The notes below the pieces were generated by a model. The model was not told where the DNA came from. It saw nothing but the letters and a program-made list of their open reading frames with translations, and ran no database searches. Positions 8,491 to 17,432 of a DNA stretch of 64,000 bases are shown one piece after another; the first letter of the stretch is position 1; each line of letters begins with the position of its first letter. Made by a program: the position numbers and the translations under genes. The DNA is from Clostridiales bacterium (lineage in GTDB: Bacteria; Bacillota; Clostridia; Saccharofermentanales; DTU023). The stretch is taken from contig SFFI01000008.1 in the NCBI GenBank assembly GCA_004556925.1, forward strand, positions 1 through 64,000. The letters run 5' to 3'.

Positions 8491-9606
8491 ATGAACAATA
8501 ACAATTATCGTCCCAGCCATCCAGCTCAAGCGGGCCGACCTCAAGGCCCCCGTCCTCAGCCTGGCCAGCCTCCCCAAGGCCCGGGCCCCAGAGGACCCCA
8601 AGCCGGTCCTGGCCCCAGAAGGCCCCAGCTTGGACCTGTACCCCGCAGGCCTCAAGGCCCCATGGGCCCTGCTGGCCCGGGTCATCGTCCTTCTGGGCCC
8701 AGACCCCAGCAACGGCCGGAAAAAATGCAGACCAGGCCGTTGGAACCCTACCCCGGCTATAGTCCAGAAGGCGGTAAAATGCCTGCCCCTGCCAGACGTC
8801 CCAAAGCGCAAAAATCGAAGGCTCTGCCCATCGTTTTGAGTTTGATTTTAGTGGTCGCCCTAGGCCTGGGAGCTTTTGTACTCCTGCGGGGCAACTTGGG
8901 TGGGAATTCTGTTGAGGCCCTGGAAGCCAGGCAGCGCACCAATTCTTACCGCCTGGCTGGTAATGATGCACAATATTCTATACTTTCGGCCCACCTGGCC
9001 CTGTCCCGCCTTAGTGAGACGACAGCTGGCCAAGATGCCATTGCCTTTACCCCTGTGCCAGAAAATCCTGTCCAGTTTTTAGACAATGACGAAGACTTTG
9101 ACTTTGTCCCCCAACAGGCCTATGACACCATGGGCCGTCTGGTTATTCCTTCCATTGGTGTGTCCTCTCCCATGTCGAGAGACGGCAGCCAGGAACCCAA
9201 CCTGTTTTGGGGTGCAGGCATTGTTCCCTTTATGCCTCAACCGGGCGAGGATGGCATGACTGTCATTTTGGGCCACCGGGTCTTGAACAAGAGGACAGGC
9301 CTACTCTACCTGGATGAAATGCAGGAAAACGATCCCTACTATATTGATGATTTCACCACAGGCACGCGCTACCACTACAATGTGCGGATTGTCGATAACG
9401 TCACGGAGGAAGAATACTTCGAGCGCTTTAACCCGGACGGTCCCTCGGGCATGGACCAGTCTTCCATGCTGGTGGTCTGTGAACCCTATATTTACAACGT
9501 GTCGGAGCGCCGTATCCTAGTTTATGGTGAGCTGACCTCTACTTCTGAGGTCCCCGAGGACGACCCCTACTTCCAGCGTTATTTGGAAGAGAACGACCTC
9601 GAGTAG
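8491..9606 (+). CDS. Sortase-fold transpeptidase with Pro/Gly-rich cytoplasmic tail
   Basis: 371 residues from the ATG; an in-frame GTG at 8482 is possible and no ribosome site is obvious for either. Residues 1-108 are strikingly Pro/Gly/Gln/Arg-rich. One membrane helix at 111-132 is followed by an extracellular sortase domain. Catalytic residues are visible: His in ILGHRVLN (near 255), Cys330 in LVVCEPY and Arg340/341 in SERRILVYGEL. The usual TLxTC is replaced by LVVC. Sortases join surface proteins to the cell wall or to each other. The next gene encodes a surface CAP protein with a C-terminal membrane helix, a plausible partner or substrate, although it has no clear LPXTG motif. Confidence 0.8.
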   Translation: MNNNNYRPSHPAQAGRPQGPRPQPGQPPQGPGPRGPQAGPGPRRPQLGPVPRRPQGPMGPAGPGHRPSGPRPQQRPEKMQTRPLEPYPGYSPEGGKMPAPARRPKAQKSKALPIVLSLILVVALGLGAFVLLRGNLGGNSVEALEARQRTNSYRLAGNDAQYSILSAHLALSRLSETTAGQDAIAFTPVPENPVQFLDNDEDFDFVPQQAYDTMGRLVIPSIGVSSPMSRDGSQEPNLFWGAGIVPFMPQPGEDGMTVILGHRVLNKRTGLLYLDEMQENDPYYIDDFTTGTRYHYNVRIVDNVTEEEYFERFNPDGPSGMDQSSMLVVCEPYIYNVSERRILVYGELTSTSEVPEDDPYFQRYLEENDLE

Positions 9607-9629
9607 ACCTCTAGTAGGCTATCCATACG

Positions 9630-10865
9630 ATGCCGAATTTACGCAAACACTACATTTGCGTCATCCTTAGCCTGCTGATTTGCTGGCAGGTCTTCTTGGT
9701 GGCGGGCCAAATGGTTTGGGCGGACCCAGTGAGTGTCTCGGGCTCCTTCAACTACGATGCGGCCCGGCAGATGCTGGACCTCGTTAATCAAACTCGGGCT
9801 GCAGCAGGTCTTGGCCCCCTGGTCTATGACTACAACCTGGAAGATTACGCCAAACAGCGGGCTGCGGAGCTGACGGTCCTCAATTCCCATGTCCGACCGG
9901 ATGGCAGTAATGTAGCTTACAGTGAAAACTATTCCATTGGTTGGGCTACAGCTGGTGATGCGCAAAATGCCTTTGTAAACTCCAGCTCCCACTATGCCAA
10001 CATTGTGGGTGGCTATACCACCATGGCAGGCGCCTGTTTTGTCTCGGGCGGTCAGACCTACTGGGTCCAGATTTACAGTAACAATGCTTCTGGTGGGGCC
10101 CCTAATGGCTGGGCCGGCGTGCAAGCCGAAACTCGGACTGTCAATGCTCAAGGTGCAGCTGCGGCAGCTCCCCAGTATGCAGACCTGGATGATGCACTCA
10201 CCCTGAAGGTGGGTGCTTACATTAAAGTTAACGCCGGGATCAACGGCCAAATGACTAATGGTACTTGGTCCAGTGACCAACCCGGAGTTGCAACGGTGGA
10301 CAGCTCGGGCACGATTACAGGCGTGAGTCCTGGGGTCTGCCTGGTGACGGGAAACTTTGGGGTGACCGCAGTGCGGATCCAAGTGACGGTCATGACGACT
10401 GGCACGCCCCCGGTCCAGCCTGCCCCGGCCCCGCCAGAAGCTGCCCCCCAGCCTGCGCCGAGTAGCCAGGCTCCGGCAGGAGATCCGGAATCAGCAGGCG
10501 CGTCAGAAGACCCAGCAGATCCCGCGGCACCCGCAGAAGAGCCTGAAAGCCTAGCCACACAGGACACGAGTGCGGAAGCCGAGCCTTTCCCACCTGCAAG
10601 AAAGCCAGAGGAGTCCCAGCCCTCTCAAGCGACAAAAGCGCAGGCAACTAGCAGGTCTAGCCGGTCCCAGCGCACAGAGGCGACTAGGTCACACAAGCCA
10701 ACTGAGCCTAGGCTCAGTGAAGCCGTGACCAGCCTGGCCCAGAAAAGTTTTCTGGCGGCAGACGGCATGTCAGAGGGAACACGAGGCCTCTTAATTGTGG
10801 TGAGCCTAGTGGGTATTGTGGTGGCGTCCAGCCTAATTGTCTTGGTGGCTAAATCCGGACGGTAA
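9630..10865 (+). CDS. CAP-domain (SCP/PR1-like) surface protein with Ig-like domain and C-terminal anchor
   Basis: 411 residues. A signal peptide (to about residue 33) precedes a CAP domain at about 45-175 with LVNQTRAAAGLGPLVYD, NSHVRPDG, ENYS and SSSHYANI, which supply the typical His/Glu cleft residues. A bacterial Ig-like (BIG2) domain follows at about 190-255 (ATVDSSGTITGVSPG). Then comes a Pro/Ala/Glu/Ser/Arg-rich stalk (about 260-365) and a C-terminal membrane helix ending KSGR. The tail resembles a cell-wall sorting signal in layout (helix plus basic end), but no LPXTG-like pentapeptide is evident. It lies 23 bases after the sortase gene, probably co-transcribed. The ribosome site is weak. 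The molecular role of bacterial CAP proteins is poorly known. Confidence 0.85.
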   Translation: MPNLRKHYICVILSLLICWQVFLVAGQMVWADPVSVSGSFNYDAARQMLDLVNQTRAAAGLGPLVYDYNLEDYAKQRAAELTVLNSHVRPDGSNVAYSENYSIGWATAGDAQNAFVNSSSHYANIVGGYTTMAGACFVSGGQTYWVQIYSNNASGGAPNGWAGVQAETRTVNAQGAAAAAPQYADLDDALTLKVGAYIKVNAGINGQMTNGTWSSDQPGVATVDSSGTITGVSPGVCLVTGNFGVTAVRIQVTVMTTGTPPVQPAPAPPEAAPQPAPSSQAPAGDPESAGASEDPADPAAPAEEPESLATQDTSAEAEPFPPARKPEESQPSQATKAQATSRSSRSQRTEATRSHKPTEPRLSEAVTSLAQKSFLAADGMSEGTRGLLIVVSLVGIVVASSLIVLVAKSGR

Positions 10866-10962
10866 TCGCGTTTATAGTGTCTGCATTTATGCATTTAGTA
10901 GATTGTAGGCTTGACAAAATATCACTGATTAGCGATTAGAGAAAATAAAAAACAAACCAATG

Positions 10963-10990
10963 AAAAACCCCGCAGGCCTGCGGGGTTTTT
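10963..10990. terminator. Perfectly symmetric bidirectional terminator
   Basis: A 28-base perfect palindrome with arms AAAAACCCCGCAGG and CCTGCGGGGTTTTT. It lies between convergent genes (CAP protein and 5'-nucleotidase) and can end both. Confidence 0.95.
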
Positions 10991-11051
10991 GATTCTTTGC
11001 TTTGGTGGACCTGTGCGTTTTAGGAAACGCGGGTCTAGGCTTGAGCTTTAC

Positions 11052-12638
11052 TTAGTCGGCCACGATAATTCTGGGCTCCGTAAATTCGTAGCCAAAATTG
11101 CCTGCCTCGTCCATGAGGACTTCTTGGATGTAGTCCACCACCAGGTCCAGCATGAGGCCTTGCAGCATGATTTCTGGCTTGCCTTCAAACATGGTGTAAC
11201 CATCGCCGCCTACGGCGAGGAAATCGTTGGTGGCGAGCTTATAGCTGGCAGCAGGGTCAATAGGCTCGCCCGCTACTAAGATATTTTCTACCTTATAGGC
11301 TTCGCCATCTTGATGGAGTTCATAGGACATGCCGGCCACATGGGGGAACTTACCGGCTGTGGCAGGATAAGCGTCCGTACCATAGGCCAGAGCATCCATA
11401 ATATCTTGGCCGCTGACTTCAATCACGGTAACCATATTGCCAAAGGGCAGCACGGTGAGCAGGTCGCCCATGGTGACCTTGCCGGCAGGGATAGAGGCAC
11501 GGACATTACCGCCGTTAGAAAGTGCGACATCCGCATCGGTGGCCCAGAGCAAGGCGTCTACAACCAGGTTGCCCATATTGGTTTCACCAGCACGGACGTG
11601 TTCGCGCTCGCCATCGAGATCATTGAGCAGGGTGCCCACTTCCACTTCGGTGTAGCGTTTATTCTCTTCCTCAATGGCGGCAATGTAGTCCGCAATGTCT
11701 TGGTCAGGAGTGTACTGCATGGCATCTTCAAAGGAGATGAGCTCGGCAGTTTTATCGGTGAGTTTGCCATCCGTGAAGGTCAGGGTGACCAGGCCCAGGT
11801 TTTCCTGGTAGGAGCCGGTAGAGGCAATCAAGGTATCCCCGTGCATTTCGCCCTCGGGTAGGTAGGTGTGGCTGTGGCCGTCGATGACTAGGTCAATCCC
11901 CTCAACCTTGTCCAGAACATAGTAGCTGGTGAATTCAGATTCCTCATCCATACCCAGATGGCACAGGAGGACGACCGCGTCTACGCCAGCTGCTCTGAGT
12001 GCGTCAACTTGCTCTTGCGCGACTTCAGCGGGGTCTAGGAATTCGTAGCCTTCGGTATTAGGAGGAGAAGACTTGACCTTGGTTTCGGGAGTGGATAGGC
12101 CAAAAACCCCGATTTTGAGGCCGTTTGCTTCAAGGATGGTGCTGGACTCAAAAACTTGGGATCCATCTGCTTCTTGCACAATATTGGCTGAGACTACGGG
12201 GAAGTCTGCTTCTTTAATGGCCGCATCCAGATCTTCTTTACCGTAGTTGAACTCATGGTTGCCCAGGGTCATGGCGTTGAGGCCCATTTCATTCATCAGG
12301 CGGATAACCGATTGGCCCTTAGACAGGGTGGCGAAGTTGGTGCCGTGGATGGCATCACCGGCGTCTAAGTAGAGCACAGATTCAGGATAAAGTTCTTTGA
12401 AGGTGTTGATAATGCCCTTGACCCGGTCATAACCAATGATGCCTTCTTTCACCGGCTTACCGTCTGCGCCAGGTGCGGGGTCGCCTACCACCCGGCCGTG
12501 GATATCATTTTCGTGGAAAATATAAACGTTCTTCACTTCTGGTTCAGCTTCTTCGGCCTGGGCGAAGGCGGGCAGGAAGCTGAAGATGAGGCCGAGCACT
12601 AGGAATAGGCTCAGTAAGGTCTGGTAGAATTTTTGCAT
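11052..12638 (-). CDS. Secreted bifunctional metallophosphatase / 5'-nucleotidase
   Basis: 528 residues. A Sec signal peptide (1-29, ends FLPAFAQAEE) is followed by a calcineurin-like metallophosphatase domain with metal-binding motifs HENDIHGR, YLDAGDAIHGT, GNHEFNYG, LLCHLG and DGHSHTYLP. A 5'-nucleotidase C-terminal substrate domain follows (ADVALSNGGNVRASIPAG, LPFGNMVTVIEVSG). It should strip phosphate from extracellular nucleotides, releasing nucleosides for uptake. No sortase signal or lipobox is present, so it is probably released or loosely held. AGGAGG lies 6 bases before the ATG. It is a single gene, terminated at 10963-10990. Confidence 0.93.
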   Translation of the reverse strand: MQKFYQTLLSLFLVLGLIFSFLPAFAQAEEAEPEVKNVYIFHENDIHGRVVGDPAPGADGKPVKEGIIGYDRVKGIINTFKELYPESVLYLDAGDAIHGTNFATLSKGQSVIRLMNEMGLNAMTLGNHEFNYGKEDLDAAIKEADFPVVSANIVQEADGSQVFESSTILEANGLKIGVFGLSTPETKVKSSPPNTEGYEFLDPAEVAQEQVDALRAAGVDAVVLLCHLGMDEESEFTSYYVLDKVEGIDLVIDGHSHTYLPEGEMHGDTLIASTGSYQENLGLVTLTFTDGKLTDKTAELISFEDAMQYTPDQDIADYIAAIEEENKRYTEVEVGTLLNDLDGEREHVRAGETNMGNLVVDALLWATDADVALSNGGNVRASIPAGKVTMGDLLTVLPFGNMVTVIEVSGQDIMDALAYGTDAYPATAGKFPHVAGMSYELHQDGEAYKVENILVAGEPIDPAASYKLATNDFLAVGGDGYTMFEGKPEIMLQGLMLDLVVDYIQEVLMDEAGNFGYEFTEPRIIVAD

Positions 12639-12987
12639 GCAATCCTCCTTTTCCTCAAACCGGACAGGATAGGCCGTCTGCCCTGTCCTCAGAGGGATGT
12701 TATATCTATATTATAGCGACATAAATCTTGCCCTGGCTAGGAATAGGCAAATTGTGTGTAAATTTCTTAATCAGCTCGCTTGCCGGCGGAAACCCCAGTG
12801 GGCCAGTTACCAATAGTTGCCTCCTTAACAGGTTTGCCCGTAAAGGTTTGCCAGTAATATGCTTGCAAGCGAACTGTATTCTTGCCTTCACAGGCAATTC
12901 ACAGCAAGCCCCTATACTGAGACCTTGACTAGGTCTACTATTTTGCCCAAGCATACTTTGCATATTTCAGAATGAGGAGCCATGATC

Positions 12988-14064
12988 ATGATCCTTTCTA
13001 CAGCTAAGCTCCCGAAAAAGCTGGACGCGCCTAGAACAGCGCTCCACAAGCAGGGGCAGGCTAGGCCAGGGAAAAGCGCAAAGGCCTTAGTCTGTTTGCT
13101 GGTCCTGGTCTCCTTGCTCACATCTTGCAGCAAGGACAACTTTACCTATACCTTGCAGACGGCCCAAGTCAGTGAAAGCAGGCAAGCCAGCACGGAGGCA
13201 ACTACAGCTGAAAAGCCAGCAGAAACCGGATACAGCTCGCAAACTTCGTCCCCAGAGGAGACGGGTGTGCTCCAGTCCCCGGAGGGCGGGAACCCTGCCT
13301 ATGGTAACCGGGATTGGGTGCTTAAACCGGCAAAGCTTGAAGCAAAATTCCGCCAGCTGGAAGCCGACCTGGGTATTGCGGATGAGTATATCGGCTACGT
13401 TTTCCTGGATCTAGAGAGTGAAGAGTATTGGGGGAAGAATATAGACAGGCCCTTCCTGGCGGCTTCCGTGATAAAGCTGCCAGCGGCCCTCCTGACCTAC
13501 GAGTGGGCGGCTGCCGGCAAAGTTGACCTGGGCCTGCCTATTACGATTGAGGAAGAGGACCTAGAGCTGGGTACAGGGCCGATTTCTGCGGCGGGATCAG
13601 GCCTTAGTTATACGGTAGAAGAACTCCTCCAGGCTGCGATTGTCCATTCTGATAACACAGCCTTCCTAGCCCTAGACCGTATGTGGAAGCAGATGGGTTG
13701 GCTGGTCAATCAAATGGACATCCGTTATGGACTCCACTACGGTATCCAGCGCGAGCTTACCCCGCGCGAGTGCCTCAACTTTCTTTGGGAATTCTATGAC
13801 AATCCACAGCAGATTCCAGGTTACGCGACCCTGGACAGTTATATGCAGAATACCTCCTACCCTGCCATGGCGGCTAGCTATATTCCCGTGCCTGTGGCGC
13901 GCAAGTATGGCAAAAATGGGGGCTATTATCACGATGTCGGTATTGTGTATGGCGACCGGCCCTTTGCCTTCGCCATCTTCACAAAAAATCTGGCCTACCC
14001 TGCAGAGTCGATAGGCCAGCTCAACTTGGCATTTTACGAATACAGTCTTGACCTAGCTGACTAG
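12988..14064 (+). CDS. Class A beta-lactamase-like serine hydrolase lipoprotein
   Basis: 358 residues from the second of two nearby ATGs (12982 and 12988). The second is preferred because GAGGAG is then 8 rather than 2 bases upstream. A basic N-terminus and hydrophobic segment lead to LLTSC with lipid-attachment Cys47. A Ser/Thr/Glu-rich linker runs to about 105. The catalytic fold shows SVIK (Ser160, Lys163), SDN (221-223) and KNGG near 320, the counterpart of KTG. No clear deacylating Glu of the omega loop is visible. It could be a penicillin-binding-type or esterase relative rather than a true lactamase. Its stop lies only 2 bases from that of the convergent acyltransferase gene. Confidence 0.85.
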   Translation: MILSTAKLPKKLDAPRTALHKQGQARPGKSAKALVCLLVLVSLLTSCSKDNFTYTLQTAQVSESRQASTEATTAEKPAETGYSSQTSSPEETGVLQSPEGGNPAYGNRDWVLKPAKLEAKFRQLEADLGIADEYIGYVFLDLESEEYWGKNIDRPFLAASVIKLPAALLTYEWAAAGKVDLGLPITIEEEDLELGTGPISAAGSGLSYTVEELLQAAIVHSDNTAFLALDRMWKQMGWLVNQMDIRYGLHYGIQRELTPRECLNFLWEFYDNPQQIPGYATLDSYMQNTSYPAMAASYIPVPVARKYGKNGGYYHDVGIVYGDRPFAFAIFTKNLAYPAESIGQLNLAFYEYSLDLAD

Positions 14065-14066
14065 CC

Positions 14067-16241
14067 TTAAGGCTCCACGCCCAGAACTGCGAGAATAGTT
14101 TCCAAGATTACCTGGTCATAGACATCCGCCCCTTCGGGAACAGGGTGGGTGGCATCCTGATAAAAGTAGGCCGCCACATTTTTGGCCCGCCCATACCAGT
14201 CTGCTACATAGACCTGGGAGTGGTTGGCAGCAAAGTTGGCCAGTTTTTGGTTGTTGGGCTGTTCCCAGGTCCCGGGTACGACTGTGTTGACAAAAATTAA
14301 GGGCCGGCCGTTGGCTACCTCATAGTAGGTGTCTATATCGGGCGGGTTGATGTCCCCGTTAGTGGCCAGGGCTACCACCAGGATATCTGCATTGATGCCG
14401 GAATTATCTAGGGCTTGTATGATGGCCGGGCCTTCATAGAAATGCCGGGAAACCTCGGCGTCAATATAGGCAGCTGGCACATAGGCTTCGATGCCGGGAA
14501 TGGCCATGGCCATGACGGAGTCGCCGACAATCACGAGATTGAGATTTTTTAAGGCCGCTACGGCGGCATCAGAGTAGCCATAGGGGTTACTGGTGGACAC
14601 TTCGCCGGTACCCGGGTTGCCCGTGACAAGACCAGCGGATCCAGCGTCTTCGGTTGCCGGGTCTGCCTGACCGGAGTCAGGGCTGGCCTCCGTATTTTCT
14701 GGATTTTCTGGATCAGCCTGGTCCTCTGCCTGGTCAGCGGCCTCCGCAGATTTTTCATCCGTTTCTTCCGGCTCATCTTGTTCTTCTGGATGGGAGCTTT
14801 CCTTTTCTCCGGCCGCTGCGGGGGCTTTATCCGTAACGGTGGGCTTGGGCTGACTGTTTTCTTCTTGTTCCAGGAGCTTAGACTGGCGCTCGTGGTTGGC
14901 CTCAATGGCCTTCAAGACTACGTCGCCTTCCAAGGCGGGTGCGTCCGGTGTAGTGAGTGGGGGGATGACCAGGAGAACAACCAGGATACAGGCTAACCCG
15001 ACGGCCAGGCTGCTGCGGAAACCTGCGCGGATGCTCCCTTTTTGCTCAAAAATCCGCCAGGAAAGCTCAGACATGAGGGCGAGCAAGATCAGCTGCATGG
15101 CCAAGCGGGGCAAGAAGGGTAGGGTGGAGAAGCGTAGGGCAGCCTCCAGGCAGACCATAAGGGCGTACTGCCAGAGGTAAAGGTGGTAGGACCGGGAGGC
15201 CAGATAGCGGAAGAGTCTAGTCTCCATGAAGCCCATGCCCGGCACGGCCCGCACGCCGGCAAAGGCGACAAAGAGGGCTGCGAGGATGGAGTAGAGGTAA
15301 AAACCGCCTCGGTAGAGGAAACTAGAGTCATAACTCAAGAGAAAGAAGGGGGCCAGGAGGAAAATCAGGCTGAACCATCCTACAGAGGCGCGAACGGCTA
15401 GGGGTATGGGCTGGGGCTTGCGGTGCCTGTGGGCAGCAGGGTCGGTATTGTCATCGTCCCAGACTTGGCCCGAGGCCACAAGATAGGCCTGCCGCATTTG
15501 CCGGCCTGCCAGAATGAGGCTGGTCGCGGCCCCATTCAGGAAGGCGTTGGCCCGCATAAGGGAGTTGTAGTAATAGGGCGTTGGGTCACCACCTGGTACA
15601 AAGGATACAGCCATGTAGATGGCTGAACCCAGGCCTAGGGCTAGCAAGATATAACCGGCGAGCTCTCGGCCGTAAATGCGGATTTTTGAAGGTAGGCGGT
15701 CGCTTAAGGTGGATAAGCCGGCAAAAAGCAAGGGATAGAAGAGGTAGTATTGCATTTCTAGGGACAAGGCCCAGAGGTGGGTCAAGGGGTCAAAGGACCC
15801 GTGCCTGGCAAAGTAGGACTTATCTGCCAAGATTTCCGCTATGTTGTGGTAGCCTAAGACCGCGGAGGGAGCGGAGTCCCGGAGGAAGCGAAAGACTTCG
15901 GGCAAAAAGAAACCCGAATAAATGGCCATGCTGGCGACTAAAAAGAGCAAGGGGGGCCAGAGGCGGCTGACCCGGCTTTTATAGTAGGAGAATAAGTCCA
16001 AATGAGGCCTTACGACAAAGGATCTAGTGGTGTAATAGCCCGCGAGGACCAAGAAAATCACCACGCCCAAAAAGCCGCCAGGTACCAAGTCGGGCCGGAT
16101 GTGGTAGGCCATCACGCCGAGAAGGGCAAAGACCCGCAAACCATCAGAACCGGTGTGTCTTGCTTTGGCTGGAGTTTTGGGGTTATTCAACTGCAATATT
16201 TCTTCTGACATAAGGCATATTTTAGCATGTTGGCCGGACAT
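14067..16241 (-). CDS. OatA-like acyltransferase-3 / SGNH hydrolase (peptidoglycan O-acetylation)
   Basis: 724 residues. Acyltransferase-3 membrane domain (about 25-400, roughly eleven helices) begins GSDGLRVFALLGVMAYHIRP with the catalytic-type histidine. A long Glu/Asp/Pro/Ala-rich spacer (about 425-545) leads to an extracellular SGNH domain with GDSV (Ser), VALATNGD and DATHP (Asp/His near 696-699). This two-part design is that of OatA, which moves acetyl groups across the membrane onto peptidoglycan muramic acid and gives lysozyme resistance; other wall polymers are possible targets. Neither ATG (16241 or 16211) has a good ribosome site. The 16241 start directly follows the T-run of the upstream terminator. 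Confidence 0.88.
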   Translation of the reverse strand: MSGQHAKICLMSEEILQLNNPKTPAKARHTGSDGLRVFALLGVMAYHIRPDLVPGGFLGVVIFLVLAGYYTTRSFVVRPHLDLFSYYKSRVSRLWPPLLFLVASMAIYSGFFLPEVFRFLRDSAPSAVLGYHNIAEILADKSYFARHGSFDPLTHLWALSLEMQYYLFYPLLFAGLSTLSDRLPSKIRIYGRELAGYILLALGLGSAIYMAVSFVPGGDPTPYYYNSLMRANAFLNGAATSLILAGRQMRQAYLVASGQVWDDDNTDPAAHRHRKPQPIPLAVRASVGWFSLIFLLAPFFLLSYDSSFLYRGGFYLYSILAALFVAFAGVRAVPGMGFMETRLFRYLASRSYHLYLWQYALMVCLEAALRFSTLPFLPRLAMQLILLALMSELSWRIFEQKGSIRAGFRSSLAVGLACILVVLLVIPPLTTPDAPALEGDVVLKAIEANHERQSKLLEQEENSQPKPTVTDKAPAAAGEKESSHPEEQDEPEETDEKSAEAADQAEDQADPENPENTEASPDSGQADPATEDAGSAGLVTGNPGTGEVSTSNPYGYSDAAVAALKNLNLVIVGDSVMAMAIPGIEAYVPAAYIDAEVSRHFYEGPAIIQALDNSGINADILVVALATNGDINPPDIDTYYEVANGRPLIFVNTVVPGTWEQPNNQKLANFAANHSQVYVADWYGRAKNVAAYFYQDATHPVPEGADVYDQVILETILAVLGVEP

Positions 16242-16245
16242 AAAA

Positions 16246-16272
16246 ACAGCCCCGCGGCTGCGGGGCTGCTTG
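16246..16272 (-). terminator. Terminator after desulfoferrodoxin gene
   Basis: On the minus strand CAGCCCCGC and GCGGGGCTG pair and five T follow. The T-run ends right at the ATG (16241) of the OatA-like gene, so that gene needs readthrough, or its own promoter inside or after the hairpin. Confidence 0.85.
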
Positions 16273-16295
16273 GAATGCTTTCCAAGTTAGGTGGA

Positions 16296-16673
16296 CTAGG
16301 CTTCGGCCTTCCACAGACCATGCAGGTTGCAGTATTCGTAAACTTCCACGGGGCCATCTTCCACTTGGAAGCAAGCCTTGGGTTCGTCACCAGGGTTCAG
16401 ATAAGCCACTTGCAGTTTTTCACCTTGGACAGCGGCGATAAAGGTAATCCAGTGCTCTTCGGTCATGGGGTGGAGAACAGAGCCAACCTCAACATGGATG
16501 GTATTACCATTGCGGGTCACGGCAGGTACGTGTTTCTCTAAAGCGGCGTCTGTGGTGCCCGCTTTGAGTTCTTGCATTTCTTGACCACAGCAGGAAATGG
16601 CAGGGCCCATGTCCAACATCTTCAAGACGATGTTGCCACAAGTGTTACACTTAAAAACTTTGAATTCTTTCAT
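16296..16673 (-). CDS. dfx: Desulfoferrodoxin / superoxide reductase
   Basis: 125 residues, full family length. The N-terminal desulforedoxin-type iron site has Cys9, Cys12, Cys28 and Cys29. The catalytic iron site has the expected His48 (in EKHVPAV), His68 (GSVLHPM), His74 (EEHWI), Cys115 and His118 (EYCNLHGLW). It reduces superoxide to hydrogen peroxide without releasing oxygen, a hallmark of anaerobes and microaerophiles. AAAGGAG precedes the ATG. Upstream on this strand TTGACC and TTAGAC 17 bases apart (about 16755-16783) may be the promoter. Confidence 0.97.
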   Translation of the reverse strand: MKEFKVFKCNTCGNIVLKMLDMGPAISCCGQEMQELKAGTTDAALEKHVPAVTRNGNTIHVEVGSVLHPMTEEHWITFIAAVQGEKLQVAYLNPGDEPKACFQVEDGPVEVYEYCNLHGLWKAEA

Positions 16674-16847
16674 GGTTTACTCTCCTTTAGAAATAATCTT
16701 ACTTTCACTTTCAGCGTTAGGAGGCTCAGATGAGCGCATTTCCTATGTTTTTAGTCTAACTTTTTAGGGGGGCTAAGGTCAAATTTTGCTAGCTTTCCCA
16801 AGGCTTTTGTGTCTCTAGGTACGGACCTAGTAGGCGGAAAATTCTGC

Positions 16848-16875
16848 TTGACAAAAGTCTAGGTCTGGCTAAAAT
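16848..16875 (+). promoter_or_regulatory. Promoter of the Fur/Zur-type regulator and zinc genes
   Basis: TTGACA (16848-16853) and TAAAAT (16870-16875) with a 16-base spacer, about 105 bases before the regulator start. Confidence 0.65.
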
Positions 16876-16979
16876 CGATAATGCTTCGCAATTTCAATTT
16901 TCCTGATCTATTCCCTGGCTCATTTGGCCTACGAAGGCTAGGGCCACAAAGGAGGCAAGGCACAGAAAGAGAGGCTTTT

Positions 16980-17405
16980 ATGGCAAAGGCGGCACGTTAT
17001 AAGAGTAAAGTGCGAGAGGAGATAATTGCCTATCTGGCAAGCCGGCAGGCAGACTTTCTCACGGTGCGAGAGCTGAGTGAAGGTCTGAACCAGGAAGAGG
17101 TCCTGGTGAGCCAGGCCACCATCTACCGGACCCTAGCCCTTCTTGAGGAGGAGGGACAGGTGGTTAAAATCCCTGCGGCGGAGGGCCAAAGTGCTCGTTA
17201 CCGCTATGTAGCTGGCGAGCAGGACAGTCCCTACGGACGCTTGCAATGCCAGGTCTGCGGCCAGTCCTTCCGCCTCAACTGCAAGCAGCTGGATGATTTG
17301 ATCGGCCACATTGAGCAAGACCACCATTTTGCTGTATCACGCCGGCACATTCTTTTTTACGGTGTGTGCCAAGCCTGTCAAGCCCAAACCATTCAACAAA
17401 AATAA
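16980..17405 (+). CDS. Fur-family metalloregulator, probably Zur (zinc)
   Basis: 141 residues. A winged-helix N-terminal half (TVRELSEGLNQ..., SQATIYRTLALLEEEGQVVK) is followed by a dimerisation half with structural-zinc pairs Cys90/Cys93 and Cys130/Cys133 and the histidine-rich DHHFAVSRRH. The next three genes encode a zinc-type ABC importer, so this is most likely the zinc sensor that represses them. This is an inference from context; Fur and PerR share the fold. Start chosen at 16980 because AGAGG lies 5 bases upstream; an ATG at 16881 would add 33 atypical residues. Confidence 0.85.
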   Translation: MAKAARYKSKVREEIIAYLASRQADFLTVRELSEGLNQEEVLVSQATIYRTLALLEEEGQVVKIPAAEGQSARYRYVAGEQDSPYGRLQCQVCGQSFRLNCKQLDDLIGHIEQDHHFAVSRRHILFYGVCQACQAQTIQQK

Positions 17406-17432
17406 ATAGAATAACTTGAGGATTTATCAGTT

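Noticed and set aside
12706..12963. 85-codon minus-strand frame between the 5'-nucleotidase and serine hydrolase genes
   Set aside because: No ribosome site, no recognisable protein features, and it covers the promoter area of both flanking genes.
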